DNA of 64,000 bases from Maribacter litopenaei (GTDB taxonomy: Bacteria > Bacteroidota > Bacteroidia > Flavobacteriales > Flavobacteriaceae): NCBI RefSeq assembly GCF_025244665.1, contig NZ_CP104205.1, positions 930,001 through 994,000 of the forward strand, read 5' to 3'. The position numbers were made by a program, and so were the translations under genes. Below the pieces are notes generated by a model. The model had not been told where the DNA came from. It did not search any database and was given only the letters and a program-made list of their open reading frames with translations. The number at the start of each line of letters is the position of its first letter. The stretch's first letter is position 1. Below are positions 9,439 to 17,532 of the stretch, piece after piece.

Positions 9439-9756
9439 TTGTGGCGTTGCCCTTTTCATGGGCAGAAAGCGGACATTTTCTTTTGTCCCAGTGCCCTTTT
9501 TGCCCTTTTCATCCACCACGGAGTGGGAAGTCTGAGTTCTGCTTGCGTACCCCTTGCGAACAGATTGGAAAGCCTTTTACACGTCCGAGTCGGATCCTTT
9601 CTGCGTACTCCTTGCGTACCGGGGCAAAAAAGGGAAGGCCCCGAACCGATAATTATTTTTTTAAGAACACCGAAACCAAAACAGGGGAGTACGGATCGGA
9701 GAACAAGAGACCCTTAAATTCCAAAAATAACCCCGACCAATAAATTTGAACGGCAT
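9439..9756. repeat. Duplicated cassette body, copy 2 (cassette c3)
   Basis: Nearly the same sequence as 10255-10572. Bases 9615-9665 and 10431-10481 are identical. Differences cluster in the first 70 bases. No minus-strand gene is visible. A plus-strand frame of 100 codons (9441-9743) is partly shared with the other copy, but there it ends early at a stop and its changes fall on all codon positions, so coding is doubtful. Runs of C and G make long imperfect hairpins (CTTGCGTACC and GGGGCAAAAA regions), which could suit a structured RNA. Confidence 0.75.
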
Positions 9757-9895
9757 TTACGCTAACGGTTGGGCTATGATTTCGTTGCGGACATTTCCAA
9801 CGGAAATTGTCCGGGAGAAATCGGGCCCTGTTAATGGTTTATAGTTTTAAATTTAGCGAAAATGCAGCAATGAATTATAGCCGGTGTTAGAGAAC
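9757..9895 (-). repeat. attC-like cassette site a2
   Basis: Left core TTACGCTAAC (9757-9766) with arm GGCTATGATTTCGTTGC. Right arm GCAATGAATTATAGCC before GTTAGAGAAC (9886-9895). Five bases between core and stem on the left, three on the right. The boundaries match c3 (left) and c2 (right). Confidence 0.8.
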
Positions 9896-9906
9896 GGTTT
9901 TATTAT

Positions 9907-10113
9907 TTATTTTTTACTGCCTGAACTTGATAAAAAGGGAGCGAACATTTTTCGATGGCCTCGCTTTACCTCCAAATACAAAATGGGTTTTCTTTTTTTA
10001 TTTTTTCGTCCGAGTGGGAGGTCGGACTGGGTATTAATGGCGACCGAGTAAAAGGTCGGTTCAGGTTTTGTTAACGGTTCGTCCGTGCCATGTTTGGTCG
10101 GGCTTTGCCCCAC
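9907..10113 (-). CDS. Possible small basic protein in cassette c2
   Basis: A 68-codon minus-strand frame that almost fills cassette c2 and points in array direction. Its product is basic and Ser/Pro-rich (PLGRKNKKRKPILYLEVKRG, SSSGSKK at the end), has no recognisable domain, signal or membrane segment, and resembles nothing known to me. Its position, starting 2 bases from site a1 and ending 12 bases from site a2, is what a one-gene cassette would look like. The composition gives little support for coding. Confidence 0.35.
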   Translation of the reverse strand: MGQSPTKHGTDEPLTKPEPTFYSVAINTQSDLPLGRKNKKRKPILYLEVKRGHRKMFAPFLSSSGSKK

Positions 10114-10114
10114 T

Positions 10115-10254
10115 GTTCTCTAACGCCCGAGCTATGATTAGTTGCGGCGTTCACGGCCCAAAATACGATAAATAGACGCTTGGTTTGAAAATCCGTCTAG
10201 GATTTTCATACAGTCCTCAGGCCGAGCAATTAATTATAGGTTTTGTTAGCGTAA
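10115..10254 (-). repeat. attC-like cassette site a1
   Basis: The first full site next to the recombinase. Left core GTTCTCTAAC (10115-10124) with arm CTATGATTAGTTGC. Right arm GCAATTAATTATAG before GTTAGCGTAA (10245-10254). The right boundary is the exact complement of the a0 boundary at 10569-10578, and the left one of a2 at 9886-9895. Confidence 0.8.
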
Positions 10255-10572
10255 CCGTGGCGTTCCCCTTTTCATGGGCAGGTAAGGGACACTGCCATTT
10301 GTTCCCGTACCCTTTTTGCCCTTTTAATCCACCACGGAGTGGGAAGTCTGCGTTCTGCTTGCGTACCCCTTGCGAACAGATTGGAAAGCTTTTTACAAGT
10401 CCGAGTCGGATCCTTTCTGCGCAGCCCTTGCGTACCGGGGCAAAAAAGGGAAGGCCCCGAACCGATAATTATTTTTTTAAGAGCACCGAAACCAAAACAG
10501 GGGAGTACTGACCGGAGAAAAAGAGACCCTTAAATTCCAAAAAGACCCCCGACCAATAATAACGGCATTTAC
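10255..10572. repeat. Duplicated cassette body, copy 1 (cassette c1)
   Basis: Closest cassette to the recombinase and a near-copy of 9439-9756, offset by 816 bases in the shared block. The two copies also share the same boundary word (GTTAGCGTAA), while their attC-like sites (a1 and a3) have diverged much more. No convincing gene on either strand. Confidence 0.75.
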
Positions 10573-10606
10573 GCTAACGGTTGTATATAGTAACAAGTTA
10601 CTATAT
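10573..10606 (-). repeat. attI-like half-site a0 beside the recombinase gene
   Basis: The core GCTAAC (10573-10578) is followed by a perfect palindrome: ATATAGTAAC at 10585-10594 and GTTACTATAT at 10597-10606 with AA between. Unlike a1 to a8 there is no 100-base paired body. It lies 17 bases from the recombinase stop codon. A single core plus a compact recombinase-like palindrome at the array head is what an attI site would look like; this is inferred from position and form. Confidence 0.6.
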
Positions 10607-10622
10607 TTCTATTTTATCCGGA

Positions 10623-11750
10623 CTAATCTAATGGATTTTTAATGTTCTTAAAGGTATTCGTCGCCACATGGGTGTATATTTCGGTAGTCTTGCTGGATCC
10701 ATGGCCTAAAAGTACTTGGATCTGCCTAAGATCTGTACCTGATTCCAAAAGATGGGTCGCAAAACTGTGCCGTAATATATGTGGGGTGACCGTATTTCTT
10801 ATACCAGCCTTTTCCGCTGCCTTTTTGACGATGTTCAATACACTTTCTGCGGTATATTTCGATGCCTTCCTTCCCTCGAACAAATATTCCTGAGGTTTCC
10901 ATTCTTTGTAATAGAGACGAAGATCATCAAGTGTTGATTTTGATAATAAAGTATACCTGTCCTTATTACCTTTGGAACCTTCGACCCTGACCAGCATTCG
11001 CTTGCTATCTATATCGTTTATCTTTAAATTCAAAAGCTCACTTCGTCTAAGGCCTGAACCATACAAAAGTTTTACAATACAACGGTGCTTAAGATTATTG
11101 GTGTTCTCGATAATCGCAATGATTTCCTCCTTGGAAATGACCTTCGGTAGCTTTGATTCTTTTACGGGCCTTTCGATCTCATAAAAGCGGTTGGGCATAC
11201 CTAAAACTACCTCGTAATAGAATTTAATGGAGTTAATCGCCTGGTTCAGATAAGAATTGGATACCTTCTTCCGTATAAGACACTGTAAAAACGCCCTGAT
11301 ATCACTCTCGTCAATCGTATGTAGCTCTTTTTCCTTATAATAGTTGATGAACATTTCAAAGAAGGATACGTAGGTCTTTACCGTACTAAACGAATATCGT
11401 TTTAACTCCAACTTCAATAGATATTCCTCGGGACAATATCTATAATTGGGAATAGGTTTTCTTTTCCTGAACCAGGACACATCAACAATTTCATTTTTGG
11501 TGTTTACCGGTCTATTGGTAAAAAATCGATTGTAGTTTATCCGGACCACACCTTTGAACGTATTGAAGACGATGCCAAGATTGGCCTTGGTATTGGGTAT
11601 GTAGGCCATATTGTATTTTTCGCTCCATTTAGGATTTGGTAGACCCTTGATCAGGTTCTGTATAAGCCTATCCGGGGAAAACTTGATGCCTATCATTTTA
11701 CGATCATCGATCATTAAATGGTAAAGCGTTATTGATTTCATTGCGTTCAT
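10623..11750 (-). CDS. Tyrosine recombinase of the integron-like array
   Basis: A 375-residue site-specific recombinase. Residues about 1-95 form an extra N-terminal domain (GIKFSPDRLIQNLIKGLPNPKWSEKYNMAY...) seen in a group of Bacteroidota recombinases. Residues about 103-190 are the core-binding SAM-like domain, and 200-375 the catalytic domain. The catalytic set is complete: R235 (GSGLRRSE), K263 (KGNKDR), H324 and R327 (PHILRHSF), H350 (LLGH) and nucleophile Y359 (EIYTH). K263 to H324 is only 61 residues, Xer-like, so the long IntI-specific insertion is absent, yet the end (IKNPLD) recalls IntI (VRSPLD). It is intact, co-oriented with the cassettes, and its 3' end faces them. ATG at 11741 is an alternative start. 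Cutting and joining the neighbouring sites is inferred. Confidence 0.85.
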   Translation of the reverse strand: MNAMKSITLYHLMIDDRKMIGIKFSPDRLIQNLIKGLPNPKWSEKYNMAYIPNTKANLGIVFNTFKGVVRINYNRFFTNRPVNTKNEIVDVSWFRKRKPIPNYRYCPEEYLLKLELKRYSFSTVKTYVSFFEMFINYYKEKELHTIDESDIRAFLQCLIRKKVSNSYLNQAINSIKFYYEVVLGMPNRFYEIERPVKESKLPKVISKEEIIAIIENTNNLKHRCIVKLLYGSGLRRSELLNLKINDIDSKRMLVRVEGSKGNKDRYTLLSKSTLDDLRLYYKEWKPQEYLFEGRKASKYTAESVLNIVKKAAEKAGIRNTVTPHILRHSFATHLLESGTDLRQIQVLLGHGSSKTTEIYTHVATNTFKNIKNPLD

Positions 11751-11814
11751 AGAACAAGTTTATCGAAGTTTCATATTTTAATCGGTATATTATGTCTATA
11801 ATATGCGTTTGTAA

Positions 11815-12196
11815 ATGACTAACTCAAAAACTTGTCCTGTTTGTGGAGCTATCGTTCTAGGCTCAGTCCGATAAGAAGTTCTGTTCTAAAAAATGTAAGT
11901 CCATAGACCAATATGAGAATCGTCAGAAAACGGAGGTCTTTTACCTTGAGGTCGATAGGCAATTGAAATTGAACAGACGGATTTTAAAAAAGTACAACAA
12001 ATCGGGGTATACGATTATCAGGAAAAGTGAACTGACAGGGGAGGGCTTTGACCCAAAATATTTTACCCATTATTGGAAGAATAAAAAGGGAGACGTTTAT
12101 TTTTTTGTTTACGAATATGGTTTTCTATTGAAGAACGACAATGGAAAGGAAAAATATGTTCTCGTCATTTGGCAGGACTATATGACCACACATTGA
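11815..12196 (+). CDS. Small zinc-ribbon protein (frameshifted)
   Basis: Starting at ATG 11815 the frame reads MTNSKTCPVCGAIVLG and then stops. One base over it continues SDKKFCSKKCKSIDQYENRQK, a helical stretch, and KYFTHYWKNKKGDVYFFVYEYGFLL to TGA at 12196. Together CPVC and CSKKC make a C-x2-C ... C-x3-C zinc ribbon of about 125 residues, as in small DNA-linked zinc-ribbon proteins beside mobile genes. The frame change is near 11865. It is divergent from the recombinase, with about 65 bases between them, so the two may share a control region. Function unknown. Confidence 0.7.
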
Positions 12197-12260
12197 GGAT
12201 ACTATTTATTATTTATTGCGAATGGGCTCACGAAGTATCTTTCAAAAAAGAAAGATAGCA

Positions 12261-12327
12261 AGCAGGAACCATGCGTTGCAGTGGTTCCTGCTTGCGCCTG
12301 CGGCGGGCCAACGCAGGCTATGCCTGC
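12261..12327. other. Double hairpin upstream of mobilisation genes, oriT candidate
   Basis: A perfect 11-bp stem (AGCAGGAACCA at 12261-12271 with TGGTTCCTGCT at 12282-12292) is followed by a second stem (GCAGGC, TAT, GCCTGC at 12313-12327) in a locally GC-rich block about 230 bases before the mobilisation operon. Such repeats often mark the nick region of mobilisable elements. The first hairpin could also end transcription of the zinc-ribbon gene, although no T-run follows. Confidence 0.4.
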
Positions 12328-12556
12328 TTTAAGAGGTTATTCTGCAATTATAGCGTATTATAATTTTCTTATAACGAATGGTGCAATCAGTTGATTTTCA
12401 ACACCTAATTTTATAGAAAGTCCTGCATCGGAAATCATTTTCTACAAACCCTCAAGATTTCTGATAACCAATTATTTACGGGTCTTGATATGCACCAATT
12501 ACCCTAGTGCACGGGTTTCGCAGTTCCAAAAAAGGACATTTGGGAAAGGAATCGAC

Positions 12557-12895
12557 ATGCGGAAGAAGAGTATTATCATTAATGAAAGGAGTCATAGGGA
12601 ACTCAAAAAGTTGGCCCAGGAGCACAATAGGAATATTGGAAAATTTACTGAGGAAATGATCCTCTATTTCCAAAAAACGGGAACCGACCCCCAAGCCATA
12701 AAAGGGAAGAACGCCAGCGAGATGATCAAGGTCATCGATAGGCGTATCGTTTCTTTCTTTAAGACCCAGGAATCGGAAATCCTATATCCCATTCAGACGC
12801 AATTGAACAAAAACGGGGAACGTACCGACTTTCTCTTCAAAAAGCTTATTGAGGAACTGAACAAGATTTTTGAACGGATAAAATTTGGGGGATGA
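12557..12895 (+). CDS. BfmA/BtgA-like mobilisation accessory protein
   Basis: From ATG 12557 (preceded by AAAGGA at a good distance; a longer frame from 12485 exists but has no such signal) a 112-residue protein is read. It has a basic ribbon-helix-helix-like N-terminus (MRKKSIIINERSHRELKKLAQEHN), NIGKFTEEMILYFQKTGTDP, then two long amphipathic helices (IDRRIVSFFKTQESEILYPIQ, FLFKKLIEELNKIFERIKF). This matches the BfmA/BtgA mobilisation proteins of Bacteroides mobilisable elements, which bind near oriT and assist the relaxase. Its stop overlaps the start of the next gene (ATGA), so the two are translationally coupled. Confidence 0.75.
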   Translation: MRKKSIIINERSHRELKKLAQEHNRNIGKFTEEMILYFQKTGTDPQAIKGKNASEMIKVIDRRIVSFFKTQESEILYPIQTQLNKNGERTDFLFKKLIEELNKIFERIKFGG

Positions 12896-13803
12896 TGCCC
12901 GTAAGTATTGTTCATACCACTTCCCAAGACAATAAGGGCAGTTGCTCCAAATACGGACATTACCTGAATAAGGAAAATAAGGTGCTGAAGAAGGAGGGTC
13001 TAGGACATCGACAACAGTTTTTCTTCGACCAGGAACAAAACACGCTAACAACCATTAGGGCAATCGATTTGGTAGATAGGAATAGCAGAAATAAGGGGCT
13101 GGCAAAAAAGCAGGATCGATATTTTACGGTGACCTTGAATTTTAGCAAAAAGGAACTGGACCACCTGACATCGACCTTGGCCAAAAGACCCATAACGGAC
13201 ATAGGCGAATTGAACGATAGGGAGTTACAGGACTACAATGAGGTTATCCGATTGTTCACCCGACAGGCCATGCGTAATTATGCGGACAATTTTAATAAGG
13301 GAATTACAGAGAAGCAACTGGTTTGGTTTGCCAAGATCGAGCACAGAAGATATTATAAGGGAACCGATAGGGAGGTCATGGTCGGCAAGGCCAAAAGCGG
13401 GGAACGTAAAGAAGGGCTGCAGTCCCATGTACATATTACCGTTTCGAGAATGCACAAAGATTATCGGATAAACCTGAGCCCCTTGGCCAATGCCCGTAGT
13501 AGCACGAATCGGGTCTTGAACGGAAAAAAGGTAAATGGCGGATTTGACCGTTCACAATGGAAACAACGGAACGAGTACACCTTTGACGAGATGTTCAAAT
13601 ATAAGAGAGGCCTGGAGGAGAAATTTGAGACGCTTCGGGTTTTAAAGCATGGTACTCTAGAAGAGAAAGAGGTGTTGAAATTGGCCATACAACAGGAAAA
13701 GAATCAGACCATAGAAAATCCCTCTATTTCCAAAAAAATAAAAAGGCGCAATGGTATTGAAAAAGAGAGGATAAAAAGTAGGAACAACCAAATGACAAGA
13801 TAA
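12892..13803 (+). CDS. DUF5712 (MobB-like) relaxase candidate
   Basis: A 303-residue intact protein. It starts SIVHTTSQDNKGSCSKYGHYLNKENK, has KKQDRYFTVTLNFSKKEL, a WFAKIEHRRYYKGTDREV segment, EGLQSHVHITVSRMHKD with an HVH pair, LSPLANARS and a basic C-terminal tail. These blocks are those of DUF5712 proteins in mobilisable Bacteroidota elements, often labelled MobB and placed between BfmA and a coupling protein. The HVH pair followed by IxVSR is reminiscent of a relaxase metal site, but relaxase activity is inferred, not proven. The next gene is five bases downstream. Confidence 0.75.
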   Translation: MMPVSIVHTTSQDNKGSCSKYGHYLNKENKVLKKEGLGHRQQFFFDQEQNTLTTIRAIDLVDRNSRNKGLAKKQDRYFTVTLNFSKKELDHLTSTLAKRPITDIGELNDRELQDYNEVIRLFTRQAMRNYADNFNKGITEKQLVWFAKIEHRRYYKGTDREVMVGKAKSGERKEGLQSHVHITVSRMHKDYRINLSPLANARSSTNRVLNGKKVNGGFDRSQWKQRNEYTFDEMFKYKRGLEEKFETLRVLKHGTLEEKEVLKLAIQQEKNQTIENPSISKKIKRRNGIEKERIKSRNNQMTR

Positions 13804-13807
13804 GCAC

Positions 13808-15514
13808 ATGGACAAGGCGGTATTTATGGAATTGCTGATGGGAGGGACGCACCCCATCATACATCTGTTAATGCGCTTTGTCGCTTTTGTAGTCTACTTT
13901 CTGTTTTTAAAGCGTGTCAGCAGGATGCACTTTTTTCTCGGCACTCTTTGTTTCTTTTCCCCTAACCATATTTTTTCCATTGGCACTTTTTATCCCATGT
14001 TTCGTCTTGGGTTGAATCGCATATCGGATATACGCTTTGGTACGTTCCCTGTTCAAGAAAAGCCCGGTAGTTATCGATGAGGTTGATGACAGTCCGGAGG
14101 GCTTCCGATTTACGGTTGATGACAAGAACGTTTTGTTGGAGAATCCATATCGGGGTATTTATATCCAAGGAGGAGCGGGGAGTGGAAAGACACTTTCGCT
14201 GATACACCCCATAGTAATACAGGCTGTTACCAAAAACTATTCGGGAATATGTTATGATTTTAAATCCCCTGAATTAACCCGATTGCTATTTGCTAATTTG
14301 AAAAAAGGGGAGGGGATAGTCCACCCGTATTTTATCGATTTCAAGGAAGCCCGGAGAAGCGCCCGGACAAATCCCTTACAACCCGAACTGTTACCTAAAA
14401 TTGCCTACGCCCACGAATATGCCCGCACCTTGATGTACAACCTATCCCCCAAGAACATCAAGAACGAGGACTATTGGATGATGGAGGCCAAAAGTGTACT
14501 GACCGGGCTTATCTCGGTATCTAAAAATGGAGCATCCCCACTATTGTAGCCTTCCCCATGTGATAAGTTTGATATTGCACACCGATATGTCCCAATTGTT
14601 GGAACGGATATCGGCAAATCCGGAAGCTGCAGGTTTTACGGCCAGTTTAAAACAGGCGTTACATAAAGAGGCATCCAACCAAGTGGCAGGAGTGGTAAGT
14701 ACGTTACGCACCAATTTAGCGAAGCTGAATACGCCCGATATTTTCTCGGATACTCTCCGGAAACGACCTCGATTTAAACATCAACGACCCCCTAAACCCA
14801 AAATTCCTTTGTATCGGCAATGAAAGCACCTTGGCTGAAACCTATGCCCCTGTAATTTCCCTGCTTATTTCCGTGGCTCTAAAACAGATGAATCAACCAG
14901 GTAAACATAAATCGGTGGTATTGGTGGACGAACTGCCTACGCTTTATATCAACAAACTGGAACAGACCCCTGCCACGGCCCGAAGCAATAAGGTGGCGAC
15001 GGTTTTGGCCTGTCAGGATTTTAGTCAAATGGTTGACCGATATGGAAGGGACAAGGCTCAGGTCCTATTGTCCAACATGGGAAACCAATTTTTTGGTAGA
15101 ACGGTAAATAAGGATTCCGCACAGATGATAACCCAAATGTTCGGCAAGGCGGACAAAACGTTTAAGACAATCAGTAATGGGGATAATTATTATCAATCCT
15201 CCATTTTTGGAAAGCACACCAATTCTTTGAACAAAAGTACCAACGAAACCGTTCAAGAACGGGACCGGGTAAAAACTACCGATATAATGAATCTTCGACC
15301 AGGGGAATTCTATGGTCTAATAGCGGAAGGCAACGAGAGGGAAATCTTAAAATCTGAATTTGTAATCAATAAGGAATTAGGAGATAGTGGTTTTGAATTT
15401 CCAATTAGGGCAACAGATATGGATATTCAGGACAATTACCAAAAGATTATTTGGCAGGCTAAAAGTATTCTCGAACCTATGGCTAAACAAGATGAAGATT
15501 TGATTCGGTTTTAG
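13808..15514 (+). CDS. TraG/VirD4-type coupling protein, MobC-like (frameshifted)
   Basis: An about 570-residue ATPase in pieces. The N-terminus (from 13808) carries two membrane segments (IIHLLMRFVAFVVYFLFLK and a Phe-rich second one). From 14037 comes NPYRGIYIQGGAGSGKTLSLIHP with the Walker A site, then DYWMMEAKSVLTGLIS. From 14831 on there is SVVLVDELPTLYI (Walker B), NKVATVLACQDFSQM, and GEFYGLIAEG. Frame changes fall near 13940-14040, 14545 and 14770-14825. The type IV coupling protein would link the relaxosome to a transfer channel. No transfer-channel genes are seen here, so the element would be mobilisable rather than self-transmissible. Confidence 0.8.
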
Positions 15515-15542
15515 TTTTTCTCTTCGATGGCATGGGTTTGAA

Positions 15543-17086
15543 TTAGAAAGTTGAACCATAAAACGCTTCAATAGCCGCAATTTCTTCATCGTTCAATTCA
15601 TTAAATTCCTTAGTTCTTTTGTTCTTTGAAAGTTTGCCTTTATTCTGATTTAGGAATTTAATTAGAAGATCGACCTTGGTATCAGGTAGGGCTACAACGG
15701 AATTGATAAAGTTGGTCATTAGGTCGTACTTTTCTAAAAAGTCCAACTCTTCGGGAATAATCTTTTCGATAGTTTCTTCGACACATTCATAAAGAAATTC
15801 AGCTTGACGGGTTGCATCAAAATAGCGGTATAGATCAATCGTTTCATTGGTTATTTCAACGTTATGATCTGGAGTTGGTTTCCATTCGATCAAATCTAGT
15901 ATAGGAGAGGAGTAGGCCTCCAAAACATCTTGATATTCCCCGATACGGTTCAGGATAGCCGAGGATACCGGAAAAATCATGTCCCGTTTCGTGTACCCCA
16001 TTTTGACCAATATATGATGTATCAAATACCTATGGATTCTGCCATTTCCATCGGAAAAAGGATGTATGAACACAAAGCCAAAGGCAATGCTTGCCGCAGC
16101 CAAGACAGGGTCATAGCTGCTATTTTGAAGTCTATTATTGGTGTCGATGAGTCCTTGCATCAGCGAAGTCAAATCACTTGCTTTTGCAGAAATATGATCT
16201 GGCATCGGTAAAAGGCTTTCCCGGTCATGTTCGCCGATAAAGCCTTCCCCTATACGGATTCCCATATGCTTTAATTTCTTCGTGCCGATAACAATATCCT
16301 GTAAGCGCTCCAATTCATCTACGGACAAAGGTTTTTTTCCTGCCTGCCCAATAGCCTTGCCCCAATTTCTTGCTCGCAGGTTCGGGGGATATTCCCCCTC
16401 GATGGCAAAGGATGCCTTGGAGTCCTTCAATAATAGAAAAGCGGCCGTTCTGCGGATCAAGTCTTTGTTTCTTCCTTTCAAGCCCTTTTCCATGAGTTCA
16501 GGAAATTTGGTTGCCGTGAATTTTTCTAATTTTTCGATTCTTCGGATTAATGGACAAAATTCAGGAGTGCCAGGAAGATTGTTTTTTACGCGATGCCGGG
16601 TACTGTTTTCAATGGGGCCCTCATATTGAAGTTTTGGATTGACGATTTCGACATAGGTGCCTACCTTTAAATCGGGAATGTCAAGTTGTTTGCCCAATAA
16701 CCATTCATACAGAAACCAAATGCGTCGTGAGTATTGACTGGTGGGTTCGTTCTTCATCATGGTCTTTACAAGGCCATCACCGGCATAAAGAAAGAATTCC
16801 TTTAAGATTAATAAATCAATGCCCTCGTATTTCAAGGCGAATGTTAAATGAGCGATCTCATCTTTTGAGGGCATATAACGATTTGCGAACACTTGCCATT
16901 GTTCGGTATTGTAGCGTTGTTGCTTATCAGTGACCATTGCCGAACATCGGGGGTTGGTAAACGTCTACCTGTGTGCTCTTCCAAAATTTGAAGTAAGAAG
17001 GCATAGCCTACTAAAACGCCCTCTTCAGGCAGGTCTCTACCATGAAAAGCGATTACTTTGCGTGAAAAGTGATTACTTTTTGACAT
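15543..17086 (-). CDS. Fic family protein (one frameshift)
   Basis: About 514 residues when joined. It has an N-terminal part MSKSNHFSRKVIAFHGRDLPEEGVL, a DUF4172-like helical region, an inhibitory-helix-like motif SFAIEGE, and the Fic core IHPFSDGNGRIHRYLIHHILV with catalytic His and the phosphate-binding loop complete. The family transfers AMP (or another nucleotide part) to protein hydroxyls. The internal S-x-x-x-E-G motif suggests a self-inhibited form. The frame changes near 16930, inside the sequence around SDKQQRYNTEQWQ. It is convergent with the coupling protein gene and has direct repeats across its start (17043-17180) that may be its operator. Fic genes on mobile elements often act as toxins or anti-phage systems; which applies here is unknown. 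Confidence 0.85.
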
Positions 17087-17180
17087 TATTCATGAAATAT
17101 GATTACAAATATAGTATGCAAAATGATTACTTTCCATGAAAAACAATTCCTTTTTATGCTTTATTATGAAAAATGATTAT
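17043..17180 (-). repeat. Direct repeats over the fic start, operator candidate
   Basis: The motif GAAAAnTGATTACttt recurs in one orientation on the plus strand at about 17043, 17061, 17091 (as TGAAATATGATTAC), 17115 (GCAAAATGATTAC) and 17167, with a weaker copy at 17136. The first two copies overlap codons 1-15 of fic, so the N-terminal residues KSNHFS and KVIAFH are themselves written by the repeat. Regular repeats across a start codon suggest binding of a regulator, possibly the Fic protein itself. Confidence 0.55.
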
Positions 17181-17333
17181 TGATACTTAGTGTTTAAATG
17201 TTTTCCATGTTCCTGCGGAAGTTGAAAAACCTTCACCTTCATTCATGCCCGAGCGGACACGCTTTGCTGGTCCGCCATTGGTCGTCTTTTCGGTTCCGGT
17301 CTTTCAACACCCTCGAAACCGCGCATAAACACA

Positions 17334-17484
17334 AACGAACGCAGTGAGCGTTCGTTCGCCTTTATAGTTGCCCTTCATTGGCCTAAATACGTTTGTAACT
17401 GGTAATTCTTTCTTCCCAAGTTGTTCAAAATTTTGCTTTGCAAGCTCCGAATTCTAAATGAAACGCCAAATGCGAACATTTGGC
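17334..17484. other. Non-coding stretch with two perfect hairpins
   Basis: The gap between fic and radC (17087-17532) contains no ORF. It holds AACGAACGC / GCGTTCGTT (17334-17342 and 17348-17356) and GCCAAATG-CGAA-CATTTGGC (17465-17484), the latter with a stable GNRA-like tetraloop position. Neither has a T-run. They may be recombination, replication or RNA elements of the island. Confidence 0.45.
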
Positions 17485-17532
17485 TTATTCATTTAAAATC
17501 CGGTGGACGCTCGCCATCAAAATCTTAAAACA

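Larger units (their letters stand above)
1915..11750 (-). mobile_element. Integron-like array: tyrosine recombinase plus eight cassettes
   Basis: A recombinase gene at 10623-11750 is followed on the same strand by nine related boundaries: an attI-like half-site a0 at 10573-10606 and sites a1 to a8 ending at 1915. Each site starts and ends with AAC/GTT cores and folds on itself. The intervening cassettes run c1 10577-10124, c2 10123-9766, c3 9765-9313, c4 9312-5881, c5 5880-5482, c6 5481-3400, c7 3399-2266 and c8 2265-1923. Genes that can be recognised in the cassettes all point away from the recombinase. Each cassette's two ends are exact reverse complements over 8 to 12 bases, although the two ends of a single site are not. 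That is seen directly and is the rule for integron cassettes cut at G^TT. The recombinase is not a standard IntI, so the element is called integron-like. Confidence 0.82.

Noticed and set aside
9441..9743. A 100-codon plus-strand frame in the duplicated cassette as a protein gene
   Set aside because: It opposes the array direction, the other copy has an early stop, and differences between copies fall on all codon positions. Signal or domain is missing.
1915..10610. Calling the palindromic sites ordinary terminators or dispersed palindromic repeats
   Set aside because: They lack T-runs, alternate regularly with cargo, and their boundary words match by cassette, which neither explanation predicts.
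1915..10610. CRISPR array
   Set aside because: The repeats are 76 to 283 bases, diverged, and separated by gene-sized cargo; no short regular repeat-spacer pattern and no cas genes are present.
10623..11750. Calling the recombinase a canonical IntI
   Set aside because: The spacing from the catalytic Lys to the HxxR motif is about 61 residues, Xer-like, leaving no room for the IntI-specific insertion, and the N-terminal 95 residues are not found in IntI.
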